64,000 nucleotides of DNA, taken from contig NZ_CP036263.1 in the NCBI RefSeq assembly GCF_007741515.1, positions 2,729,501 to 2,793,500 on the forward strand, given 5' to 3'. This DNA is from Adhaeretor mobilis. GTDB lineage: Bacteria > Planctomycetota > Planctomycetia > Pirellulales > Lacipirellulaceae. A program made the translations under genes and the position numbers. The notes under the pieces were generated by a model. The model was not told where the DNA came from. It ran no database searches and saw nothing but the letters and a program-made list of their open reading frames with translations. Within the stretch, counting starts at the first letter, position 1. Every line of letters begins with the position of its first letter. Of the stretch, positions 1 to 7,059 are shown in pieces.

Positions 1-27
1 TCACCGGTTCGAGCCCGGTATCCTCCA
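1..27 (+). tRNA. 3' end of a tRNA, truncated by the window edge
   Basis: Only the T arm and the 3' half of the acceptor stem are in the window. Bases 3-7 (ACCGG) pair with 15-19 (CCGGT) around the canonical loop TTCGAGC at 8-14. Bases 20-26 would be the acceptor 3' strand and A27 the discriminator. CCA is not encoded. The 5' acceptor strand should read GGAGGAT, outside the window. The anticodon is missing, so the isotype cannot be assigned. Confidence 0.72.
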
Positions 28-244
28 CTTTGATCGCGTCACAGGCAACCGTGCTGTTGCTGACGGCGCTGTCGTTAGGCAGACTAGCGGGCCTGAGTCG
101 GCGACTACCCAACTGCCAATCCCGAATTGGCGTTGTCGTCCGCAGAAGCCTGTCTTTCCACATCTAGCTGGCTGCGAGATCAACAGGCAACCCTGTGGAC
201 TTGTCCACTAGGCTACTTCCTAAGGCCAGAATTGACTCTCAGTT

Positions 245-1588
245 ATGGCCTCATCAGTGTTAGAAGGGGTCGAGCCCGCTGGGGGGGCAGCCCAGCCCAA
301 CCCGCCCGGTTCTAGCTGGTTTAGCCTTCGCCGCAAGTTGGCTGTGGGAATGTTTCTCCAGCACTACAGCTTGGGCCTGTGGTTCGTTACGCTTGGCAGC
401 TTCATCGCGGCCAATACTGGTGATCTCGGGCTGGGGATCTTTACCGCTGGTTTTGCAGGCTTTGCAGTCGGGGCAGCCTCGATTGGCGCGATCGCTTCGC
501 CGTTTCTAACCGGCTTGCTAGCTGATCGCTACATCCCCGCAGATAGGTTGCTCTTAGTGCTGCACCTATTGGCGGCAAGCATGCTAACGGTAGCGGTGAA
601 TGCAGCCTCTCAAGCAACATTTCACACGGCGCTCGTTGGGTTCTTTATCTGCTACATTCCCACAAATTCGCTGACAAACGCTCTCGTATTCCATCATTTG
701 CCCGATAACACCCGAGAATTTCCCATCGTACGAGCTTGGGGAACCATCGGCTGGGTTTTGGCGGGCGTGACGGTCGGCTGGTTGTGGCCGAGTTTCACCG
801 GGCATTCGATCGAGAGGGCGATTACCCCGATGAAACTGGGTATTGCGGCGGAAATCCTCTCCGCCGTGTATTGCCTTTGCCTGCCCCACACGCCACCTGC
901 GAAATTAGGCCAAATCCGACGTAAATCGACTTTAGCGCGTCGGCTATTGAGTGGGGAAACGCTTGAATTATTGAGTGCACCGACCATGGCGCTTTCGCTA
1001 GTAGTGGCATTCCTGGCGGCCCTGCCAACGCAATTTTACTACGGCTACGGCAATCTGTACTTCAACCACCTAGAACTCGGCCATGCCGCTGCCAAGATGA
1101 CTCTCGGGCAGATCGTCGAAGTGGGCTGTATGCTCCTGCTACCCCTTCTCTTAGTTCGCGTTGGCTTGAAAGCGGTGCTGCTTGCCGGCGTAGGATGTTG
1201 GGCTCTGCGGTACGGTTTCTTGGCGATTGTTGCCGGGAGTTCGACCGAGACTGTAAGGGTGGTCCTCATGTACGCTGCAATTCTATTGCATGGGGCAGCC
1301 TATACCTTCGTGAGCATTACTCTGCAGGTACACGTGAATCAGGTGTCCGGCAGTCGGTTTCGCGCGACCGCTCAAGGCTTGTTAGTAATTTGCTCTTCGG
1401 GATTGGGGCACTTAACGAGTTCTGTTCTAGCTGGGATATCTGAACGAACGCTGCTCACCAGCACAGTTGGAGCCGTCGATCCAGAACGCTGGCTCCAATT
1501 CTGGCTCGTTCCCGCCGCGATCTCAGCAAGCTGTTGGATTCTGATCGCAGTGGGATTCACTCCCGGCAAAAGAAGGCAGATTTCATGA
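245..1588 (+). CDS. MFS transporter, nucleoside:H+ symporter (NupG-like) family
   Basis: Predicted inner-membrane secondary transporter of 447 residues, a normal length for the major facilitator superfamily, with about twelve hydrophobic segments. After a hydrophilic N-terminus of about 30 residues, the first membrane segment begins with an RRKLAVGMFLQHYSLGLWF stretch. This resembles the start of NupG/XapB nucleoside:proton symporters (MxFLQFFxWGxW). Cytoplasmic basic loops such as RRKSTLARR near residue 225 fit the central loop between the two six-helix halves. The start ATG has no strong Shine-Dalgarno sequence; a later start at the MFLQ methionine (about residue 36) would remove part of the first segment and is less likely. 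It stands alone, so the substrate is inferred only from family resemblance. Confidence 0.75.
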   Translation: MASSVLEGVEPAGGAAQPNPPGSSWFSLRRKLAVGMFLQHYSLGLWFVTLGSFIAANTGDLGLGIFTAGFAGFAVGAASIGAIASPFLTGLLADRYIPADRLLLVLHLLAASMLTVAVNAASQATFHTALVGFFICYIPTNSLTNALVFHHLPDNTREFPIVRAWGTIGWVLAGVTVGWLWPSFTGHSIERAITPMKLGIAAEILSAVYCLCLPHTPPAKLGQIRRKSTLARRLLSGETLELLSAPTMALSLVVAFLAALPTQFYYGYGNLYFNHLELGHAAAKMTLGQIVEVGCMLLLPLLLVRVGLKAVLLAGVGCWALRYGFLAIVAGSSTETVRVVLMYAAILLHGAAYTFVSITLQVHVNQVSGSRFRATAQGLLVICSSGLGHLTSSVLAGISERTLLTSTVGAVDPERWLQFWLVPAAISASCWILIAVGFTPGKRRQIS

Positions 1589-1967
1589 GCAAACACTTCA
1601 GAAGTTCGCGTAGCAACTACAGAAATCTGACTGATTCCGGCTGCCAGGTGAAAGTAACGCTGCAGAATAGTTGTTCTGAACCCTCCCGTGGCGGGGTGAA
1701 TTCCAATTGCTCTGAGCCGTATCTATGTTGTCAGCGATGTTAAAAACTGCCGATATTACCCAATCTTCGTTTTTTTGTGTGCCGATTAGTTGCATTTCAT
1801 CGTTTGCTTGCTTAAAATGCTTGGGAGTGGGAGGTCTTTATAGGTTCGTCTGGGCAGACGGTTCCTCCCTCTATGCTTGTGAAGCCTTGGGTTTTCCATG
1901 CTTCCCGAGTGGGCCAGTTTTTTTCACAAAGACTTATCTCAACTTACAACTGGAACTGGGTAGCCTA
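1589..1967 (+). promoter_or_regulatory. Leader region of the PEP-CTERM gene with a stem-loop
   Basis: No convincing gene lies in these 379 bases. The clearest structure is a nested hairpin at about 1829-1869: outer arms GGGAGG (1829-1834) and CCTCCC (1864-1869), inner arms CGTCTG (1847-1852) and CAGACG (1855-1860). It sits about 100 bases before the start codon, so it is probably in the 5' untranslated RNA. I could not identify a promoter with confidence. Confidence 0.35.
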
Positions 1968-2723
1968 ATGACTTCGAATAGATTGTTCTCCAAGGCCTTT
2001 GCGGCCTGCGGTCTTGCGATCGCTGTGATCTGCGCGCACAGTGCGGATGCGGCATCTATCTCTTACCCGGACGTTTCTGTCCCTTCAGCTGGAGTCAAGT
2101 TCACTGATATCAGTGAAGACTCAGCTACCGATCCAACGCCTCTTTACGGTGCTCCCGATGGTTTCATAGTCGGTCTGGATTTCGACCCATCAGGATTTGC
2201 CGCCTTCAGCGCGGGCGGTGGTGGCGACATTACTGACGGCCAACTCAACTTCAACGTAGAGACTCTTCCGGAAGTCGGTCTAACCTCCATTACCGTAAAA
2301 GAGAATGGACTAACCGTCCTCACTGGCACCGGCACAGCTGCCACAAATGTATCGGCCGTGGCCTACATTGAAGTGAGTATTACGGCTCTCGATGGAATTG
2401 ACCTAGGTGCACCAATCAACCTACCTGCCGAGATTGTGAGCTACTCAGCGGACTTGCTAACTGATCCAGGCGGGTCGGCCTGGGATCTAGACGCTACTGT
2501 CGGATTGACGGGCCACGGAGGTTTGGTTACGAAGGTTGAAGTCGTAATCAACAACAATCTGACTGCAATCAGTGAAGCCGCGTCGAGTGCCTTCATTGAA
2601 AAGAAAGAATTTCAAATCGTCATCATTCCTGAGAATGATCGGAACGAAGTCCCTGAACCAGCCTCGATTGCATTGCTTGGACTGGCCCTTTGTGGTGCCG
2701 GCCTCGCTGGTCGCAGACGCTAG
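1968..2723 (+). CDS. Secreted PEP-CTERM sorting-domain protein
   Basis: A 251-residue exported protein. The open frame extends further upstream, but the ATG at 1968 begins a classic signal peptide (MTSNRLFSKAF followed by a hydrophobic core and an AxA-type end near residue 30), so it is the likely start. The body is rich in Asp, Gly, Thr and Val with a predicted all-beta character, and no enzyme motif is visible. The last 24 residues form a textbook PEP-CTERM signal: VPEPAS, a hydrophobic segment, then GRRR. In the known system an exosortase recognises and processes this tail, and such proteins often accompany exopolysaccharide secretion. No exosortase gene is in this window. A strong terminator follows directly, so the gene appears monocistronic. 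Molecular function unknown. Confidence 0.85.
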   Translation: MTSNRLFSKAFAACGLAIAVICAHSADAASISYPDVSVPSAGVKFTDISEDSATDPTPLYGAPDGFIVGLDFDPSGFAAFSAGGGGDITDGQLNFNVETLPEVGLTSITVKENGLTVLTGTGTAATNVSAVAYIEVSITALDGIDLGAPINLPAEIVSYSADLLTDPGGSAWDLDATVGLTGHGGLVTKVEVVINNNLTAISEAASSAFIEKKEFQIVIIPENDRNEVPEPASIALLGLALCGAGLAGRRR

Positions 2724-2776
2724 ACTTCACCCTGGGGCGGCAACGCCCGAGCGAGGAGCTTTCGACTAAGAGAGAG

Positions 2777-2808
2777 AGAGCCCTGCCGACTTCGGTGGGG
2801 CTCTTTTT
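2777..2808 (+). terminator. Rho-independent terminator after the PEP-CTERM gene
   Basis: A 12-bp stem, AGAGCCCTGCCG (2777-2788) against CGGTGGGGCTCT (2793-2804) with two G-T pairs, closes on loop ACTT and is followed by a T run to 2808. The T tract is only on the + strand side. Confidence 0.88.
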
Positions 2809-2835
2809 CGTAGCGGACTCTTTTTTTTAATACGC

Positions 2836-3852
2836 CTACGTGAATTCAGAACCGACAGGGCGAAGCTGACGCAAATGGGGCTCGTCAAGTATCGCAAAGC
2901 GACTGCTCACGGTCTCGATCCGCTCGCCTTGCTGGCGGATCATGCTTTCTTCGGTTGGGCCGAGACGGTTGGGGGCGATACGTAGATAACTCACAGCTTG
3001 GGGATCGAGTTGCATGATTCGAGCTGCAGTGGCATCGACCGAAGGTAACGACTGCCCAACTAATACCAGACCCATATGTTTCACGCTGCCCATAATGGGG
3101 CCGTCTCCCTCCATGCAGTCGATGCCGTCTACGATCGCCAGTGTGTCGGGCAGCGTACAATTGATATCGATCACGGTTTGAGGAATGCCATTGTGATGGA
3201 GCACATTCTTGGGCCAGCCGTACTTGATTCCCGGCAAGACGCCGTAGAAGTTCTTCATGGCACATGTGAGTCCGACCCAATGATGGGTTTTCATCTTGGG
3301 CATGGATACGACTAGGTCGGCTGTTAGAACGCTCTGCGGGAAGTAGATTTCTCGCAAAGGACTCAGCCCACCTTTGTTTCGCTTTGCCTTTGCCGCCTCG
3401 TAGTTCAAGTCGGCAAAATCGAGGCCCCCATCGCGAAGTGCTTCTCCTACGCCCGATTCGACTAGTGCCATTTCCGTGTCTCGCACATGGCCCGGGGCTT
3501 CTCCCACGGTTACAGTCGCACCCCAACGACGAAAGACTTCCGCTGCTGCGACCACCATAGAAGGGTGAGTCGTCATGTGAGGAATTTCCCTCGACGGTTC
3601 CACGAGATTGGGTTTTAGTAAGATGCGTTTGCCGCGATAGCGCTTACCGTCAAATCCGCAAGCAGCGAGTCCGTCCTCAATGGTCTTCACAAGCCCGCCG
3701 TCATACGACTGGCCGCGCGCTATGAACACGTCTGCTGTGCGAGAGGGCAGGGCAGGCAAAAACTTTGCTGCTGCTACGCTGGCAACGCTTGCTGCGCCTA
3801 CCGAGAGTACGGTTCGTCGGCTTGGTCTCCATTTGGGGAATTCATCGTTCAT
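2836..3852 (-). CDS. Tat-exported DUF362 domain protein
   Basis: A 338-residue protein with a twin-arginine signal (PSRRTVLSVGAASVASVAA at about residues 10-30), so it is probably exported folded. The rest matches the DUF362 family as I know it: a LLKPNLVEP segment near residue 80, a conserved HP motif in TTHPSMV, VVSMPKMKTHH near residue 185, CAMKNFYGVLPG, and VVDGIDCMEGDGP near residue 240. The family is widespread in bacteria and archaea; some members carry ferredoxin domains, but none is visible here. No catalytic activity is established for this type. Its start ATG overlaps the stop of the upstream repeat-protein gene (ATGA), so the two are translationally coupled and probably act in the same process. 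Confidence 0.8.
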   Translation of the reverse strand: MNDEFPKWRPSRRTVLSVGAASVASVAAAKFLPALPSRTADVFIARGQSYDGGLVKTIEDGLAACGFDGKRYRGKRILLKPNLVEPSREIPHMTTHPSMVVAAAEVFRRWGATVTVGEAPGHVRDTEMALVESGVGEALRDGGLDFADLNYEAAKAKRNKGGLSPLREIYFPQSVLTADLVVSMPKMKTHHWVGLTCAMKNFYGVLPGIKYGWPKNVLHHNGIPQTVIDINCTLPDTLAIVDGIDCMEGDGPIMGSVKHMGLVLVGQSLPSVDATAARIMQLDPQAVSYLRIAPNRLGPTEESMIRQQGERIETVSSRFAILDEPHLRQLRPVGSEFT

Positions 3853-4778
3853 CCGGCACTCACGGTCTGTTCGTCTAGGTTTGCAGCCACATTCCTCTTC
3901 GGAACAAACGGCTGTTCGTGGGCGGCCAGCAGCAATAGCGACAAGGGATAGGTTGCTTTCGACCCAATCTCATCGAGATGTTTGAGCTTCCGCAGCACGA
4001 GCTCATTCGCCTTGCTGGGACGCTGGTCATGGGCAGTGAGCCCTAAGAGGGCAAAGGAAAGCGAAGCGGCTGAGGAATCCGCTTCGATCTTTCTCAGGAG
4101 ATAATCCAAGGAAGCAGTCACTCGAGGGTCGTCGGTTGGATGATCGGCCAATGCCCACATGGCAATGCCTGTGGGCTGAACATGGGGGAGCAATTCCTGA
4201 CCCAGTACAAATGTGTTGCCGTAGTTGCATCCGCCGGCAGGTAGCAAGCGATCGACGATCATGCGAACGCCAGTCTGGACGCGTGGGTGTTTTGCTAAGC
4301 CCAACTGTGTCAGAGCTTTTACGAAGAAGCAGGTCGGCTCCATCCAGGAGTGTGTGTCAGCTGCCCACGACCAACCAGCCAGTGTTGTATCGTGACCAGC
4401 CTGGCGACTTACCGGGCCGGCGCGTCCGTGGTCCTGGAGAGTCCATTCGGTAGCTTTCTTCAGGGGCAACTCGAAATTGTCGGCTTCGTTCCATTGATCG
4501 GCAAAGTACCATGCGAGCATCGCCAGGCTGGTCGGCCAGCGTGGTGTTTGTAGTTTCCGGCTGACTCCAACTGCACCGTTAGCTTGTTGCTGTTCGGCCA
4601 GCCAGCGAGCGGGTCGTAAAGCTGCTAGACGGTCTCCATGGCTACCTAGCGCCAAACTTGCCCAGGCAGCCGGCTCGGTAGCCGGTTCGAGCGTATTTCC
4701 CTGGTAGCACCAGATGGTTGCCTCATGCAGTCGTCGGAGGTGTCGGGAAAGTTCCATGAACTCAAACCATGAAATCAA
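3849..4778 (-). CDS. Prenyltransferase/squalene-cyclase-type alpha-alpha repeat protein
   Basis: 309 residues with no signal peptide. Repeated segments such as AAWASLALG, LAMLAWYF, CFFVKALTQLGL and IAMWALAD, with Gly/Trp-bearing helices, resemble the alpha/alpha-toroid repeats of prenyltransferases and squalene/oxidosqualene cyclases. The DxDD cyclase motif is not seen, so cyclase activity should not be assumed; such proteins may instead bind a substrate or partner. The gene overlaps the downstream DUF362 gene by four bases (ATGA). The start could also be the second ATG at 4757 (MELSRH); neither has a good Shine-Dalgarno. Its promoter should lie in the divergent region shared with the pilus leader. 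Confidence 0.6.
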   Translation of the reverse strand: MISWFEFMELSRHLRRLHEATIWCYQGNTLEPATEPAAWASLALGSHGDRLAALRPARWLAEQQQANGAVGVSRKLQTPRWPTSLAMLAWYFADQWNEADNFELPLKKATEWTLQDHGRAGPVSRQAGHDTTLAGWSWAADTHSWMEPTCFFVKALTQLGLAKHPRVQTGVRMIVDRLLPAGGCNYGNTFVLGQELLPHVQPTGIAMWALADHPTDDPRVTASLDYLLRKIEADSSAASLSFALLGLTAHDQRPSKANELVLRKLKHLDEIGSKATYPLSLLLLAAHEQPFVPKRNVAANLDEQTVSAG

Positions 4779-4940
4779 ACTTGGTTGTTGGGGATGACGC
4801 CCATCTCGTAGCAGTTACTACGGGACGACTTCTCCTTAAACTTAGGTTGCAAAAACGCAACACAGGGGCCAGTTCACGTTGCATCAGCAGAACAAAATGT
4901 GTTCAAGGGGCAAGGGTTTCCGTTTGTAAGGACTGGGCAC

Positions 4941-4966
4941 CTGGAGAATCCCGCAGGATTCTCCAG
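4941..4966 (+). other. Perfect 11-bp hairpin in the divergent region before the pilus locus
   Basis: CTGGAGAATCC (4941-4951) and GGATTCTCCAG (4956-4966) pair perfectly around CGCA. No T tract follows, so it is not a simple terminator. It lies just upstream of a possible promoter and could be an operator or an RNA structure. The rest of 4779-5154 shows no convincing gene. Confidence 0.4.
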
Positions 4967-4973
4967 TCTTGCT

Positions 4974-5001
4974 TTGACACCTGTGGTAGCTGACATAGGT
5001 T
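4974..5001 (+). promoter_or_regulatory. Possible sigma-70-type promoter for the flp leader
   Basis: TTGACA at 4974-4979 is a perfect -35 element. With a 16-base spacer it is followed by TAGGTT (4996-5001), a fair -10 element (matches at the two first and the last position). Transcription from here would give a leader of about 490 bases containing the riboswitch aptamer. Assignment is by eye only. Confidence 0.35.
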
Positions 5002-5154
5002 TCAAGTGGAGTCGACGACCTTCACTGGCGTCAGCTTCGGTGGTGAACGCTGCAGGCGTTTACCTGCGAGTTTGTTCTTCTCCTGGTCTCGTCCGCGATT
5101 CTCTCACGGAAGTTAAAAGCGAAGAGCATTGCTCGCAAATGAGCCTGCTGTGTA

Positions 5155-5281
5155 CTCATCCTCGACAAAGGCAACCTGACCGAAAGGCTGGGACGCAAAG
5201 CTAGAGACGGAGTCTTCATGACAGGATCCTCAGGGATCCTATTCGTGAAGAATACGAAAGCTCGGCTGCCGAAAGGATGCT
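5155..5281 (+). promoter_or_regulatory. Class I cyclic-di-GMP riboswitch (GEMM-I) upstream of the Flp pilin gene
   Basis: The aptamer core matches the GEMM-I consensus: an ACAAAGGCAACC segment (5165-5176), a GAAA tetraloop (5182-5185) closing the first hairpin, and the hallmark GGGACGCAAAGC at 5190-5201. The closing stem P1 is CATCCT (5157-5162) with AGGATG (5274-5279). The second arm is a long hairpin: CTTCATGA (5214-5221) with TCGTGAAG (5243-5250), then AGGATCC (5223-5229) with GGATCCT (5234-5240). The 3' CGGCTGCCG segment (5263-5271) fills the position of the conserved GGUAGCCxGGUUACCG strand. The aptamer lies in the sense direction, 218 bases before the pilin ATG, so cyclic-di-GMP very likely controls pilin expression. 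Whether binding turns expression on or off cannot be read with confidence. Confidence 0.9.
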
Positions 5282-5499
5282 TCGTTACGGCGACGCAGCA
5301 CTGCGGCGAGAGTGGATGAAACGCATTAATTTGAATTTACCTGGCCCTGTCGCTCGAGGAGTGCAGGCTCGCGATGCCCGGAGTCTTTAAAAGCTTGGGG
5401 AATCGTCGCGGGTGATGGAGTCGAAAACCGAGAGCATTCCTCTCGACAACCATGTAGGGTGTCCAGTCTTGTGCTGGTCATCGAAAACCGGAGATTATC
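5282..5499 (+). promoter_or_regulatory. Riboswitch expression-platform region and flp ribosome-binding site
   Basis: No gene. Features seen: a hairpin CGAGAG (5439-5444) / CTCTCG (5450-5455); a 10-base direct repeat TCGAAAACCG, once just before that hairpin and once immediately before the Shine-Dalgarno; and GGAG six bases ahead of the flp ATG. There is no hairpin plus T-run between aptamer and gene, which argues for control of translation initiation or RNA stability rather than a simple terminator switch (inference). Confidence 0.4.
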
Positions 5500-5688
5500 A
5501 TGAAGAAATTTGCTCAGAAGGTACAGAATTTTTTGGCGTCGGAAGACGGTCCAACCGCTGTTGAGTACGCTGTGATGCTCGCTCTGATCATCATCGTTTG
5601 CTTGACCGCTATCCGTTCAATTGGTACTAACGCCAGCGCTACTTTCAACGCTGTCGCGACTCAATTGAGCACCACGACTGGTAGCTGA
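5500..5688 (+). CDS. flp: Flp/Fap-type pilin (class IVb prepilin)
   Basis: A 62-residue major pilin. A short basic leader (MKKFAQKVQNFLASEDG) ends at the processing glycine, followed by PTAVEYA with the Glu+5/Tyr+6 pair typical of Flp pilins. Next comes a hydrophobic helix (VMLALIIIVCLTAI), then a short polar tail rich in Ala, Thr and Ser. The prepilin peptidase encoded 0.5 kb downstream would cleave after Gly, and the mature subunit assembles into the adhesive Flp fibre through the Tad machinery. The gene follows the cyclic-di-GMP riboswitch leader and is closed by a strong terminator at 5738-5774. It is therefore probably transcribed mostly alone, which would give the excess expected of a major subunit. 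Confidence 0.93.
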   Translation: MKKFAQKVQNFLASEDGPTAVEYAVMLALIIIVCLTAIRSIGTNASATFNAVATQLSTTTGS

Positions 5689-5737
5689 TCTGTGAACGAC
5701 GCCCTACATGGATTGATCTAGGGATTTACGATTACGA

Positions 5738-5774
5738 CCCCCGGAGATGCAATAGGCGTCTCCGGGGGTTTTTT
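5738..5774 (+). terminator. Strong rho-independent terminator after flp
   Basis: A 13-bp stem, 5738-5750 against 5756-5768 with one T-G pair, loop AATAG, then TTTTTT at 5769-5774. It separates the pilin from the assembly genes. The rest of 5689-5989 contains no gene I can support; a promoter for the downstream genes is expected at about 5800-5980. Confidence 0.93.
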
Positions 5775-5989
5775 CTGCTAAGAGTGCGGGAAAGATCGAA
5801 TTGTCGCGGTGAGGCAATAGTCACCAACACCTGCCGATAAGGTTTTCCCGAAAAACAGACCATTCTGTCTGCGTAATTTATGCCGGAACCGAAATCGTAG
5901 GCTATTTTTGCTTGGCCGCTTTGTTGAATGAGATTTATGGAGCAGCCATTAACAAGTGATGAAACCCCGTAATTCCTGGAGTGCCGACC

Positions 5990-6100
5990 ATGATTAGTCT
6001 CATGCCGGAAGAGCTCATCAAGATTGCATGCCATCTGGTTTGCTACGGATTTGCCTCTGTATCAGCCGTGTTTGCCGTCCTGTTCATGCCTCGTTGGTAG
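5990..6100 (+). CDS. Tiny predicted membrane protein in the Tad locus
   Basis: A 36-codon ORF, beginning MISLMPEELIKIA and followed by a hydrophobic stretch through CYGFASVSAVFAVLFM and the end PRW. It is preceded by TGGAG eight bases before the ATG and ends 63 bases before the prepilin peptidase gene, on the same strand. The single membrane-spanning segment, ribosome-binding site and position support a real gene, but I recognise no family. It could alternatively be a leader peptide for the peptidase gene. Function unknown. Confidence 0.5.
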   Translation: MISLMPEELIKIACHLVCYGFASVSAVFAVLFMPRW

Positions 6101-6163
6101 GCCAGCGCTACAGCGAAAACGACCAAAACTACTATCCCCAAACGCTTTTTTGGAAGCTCCCTC

Positions 6164-6739
6164 ATGTTCGATTTCCAAGCATTCTTTGCCGGTCTCGGCG
6201 AATCCTGGCCCGTGTGGGTCGTCACGATCACCTTGGTGGTTGCCGCCGTGATAGACGGTATCAAGCTGAAAGTTCCCAACGCGATCACCTTTCCGATGAT
6301 TATCAGCGGTTGGGTTTACAGCGCCACGCTGACCGGATATCCCCCCATTGAGGGACTTTGGTGGAGCATAGTTGGGACGGCAATAGGCCTTGGCCTGTTG
6401 TTGCCTCTGTACGCCATTGGTGGAATGGGTGCTGGCGACGTGAAATTGTTGGCTGGAGTGGGTGCTTGGATGTGGAGCGAAACCACTTTTTACGCCTTCG
6501 CTTGGACTGCCATCGTGGGCGGTGTCATTGCCTTCGGCATGATCCTCTACAAGCGTTCCTGGAACAAACACAAAGACCAGTTCTGGGGAATCCTGAACGA
6601 GATCGCCACGGTCAAAGACCCGGAAAAGTTGGCTGAGATTGCTGCCGAACGTAAGCAACGCATGTTCCTGCTCCCCTACGGAATCCCCATGGCAATCGGC
6701 ACGATTGGCTACTTTGCCTGGGAGGGCATGCTTGTCTGA
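6164..6739 (+). CDS. cpaA: Prepilin peptidase, A24 family (TadV/CpaA)
   Basis: A 191-residue polytopic membrane aspartyl protease that removes the leader from Flp prepilins. The first catalytic Asp lies in VVAAVIDGIKLKVPN (about residue 30), and the second is in the GxGD motif of GGMGAGDVKLLAGVG (about residue 93). The N-terminal cysteine-methylation domain of bifunctional PilD enzymes is absent, as usual for TadV/CpaA. A hydrophilic insert with a KHKDQFWGILNEI segment (about 130-165) and a last membrane helix complete the protein; this C-terminal extension is longer than in minimal CpaA. It follows the tiny membrane ORF and starts the assembly part of the locus. Confidence 0.9.
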   Translation: MFDFQAFFAGLGESWPVWVVTITLVVAAVIDGIKLKVPNAITFPMIISGWVYSATLTGYPPIEGLWWSIVGTAIGLGLLLPLYAIGGMGAGDVKLLAGVGAWMWSETTFYAFAWTAIVGGVIAFGMILYKRSWNKHKDQFWGILNEIATVKDPEKLAEIAAERKQRMFLLPYGIPMAIGTIGYFAWEGMLV

Positions 6740-7059
6740 GTGATTGCACTTGAGTAAGAGGGCATTTCTGGTCCTTTTGATTGGACCGGTTATGCCGGGC
6801 GTGCCGAAGATAGCGACTAGGCCCCGAAGCCCGTAACCAACCGGGCTGCCAAAGGCCCAACAAGCGAAGCAAGCAGAATCAAAACTAAGTTACCAGATCG
6901 CCGCTGGCAAGATGGCCCGCACCTTCGAGTGCAGGCGGCACGAGAGGCCAACCTTTTGGCCCTTCACCAACCATAAGACAAGTTGAGAGAAACTAGCCAA
7001 GCCGGTTCAAGAAGAACCGACCCAAACTGAGAGCTCTCGCTTTACCCCGGGGGGGTGTG
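6740..7059 (+). other. Non-coding spacer between cpaA and cpaB
   Basis: 320 bases with no supportable gene. It holds a GGTCC/GGACC hairpin near 6770-6788 and a GCCCG/CGGGC hairpin near 6828-6846. The last bases are a G-rich run just before the cpaB start that can serve as ribosome-binding site. Confidence 0.4.

Noticed and set aside
1751..1800. A TGTGCC-N5-TTGCA-like sequence considered as a sigma-54 promoter for the PEP-CTERM gene
   Set aside because: The -24 element matches the consensus too poorly.
6800..6865. GC-rich folded segment before cpaB considered as a second riboswitch
   Set aside because: It lacks the conserved cores of cyclic-di-GMP class I or II and other riboswitch classes I know.
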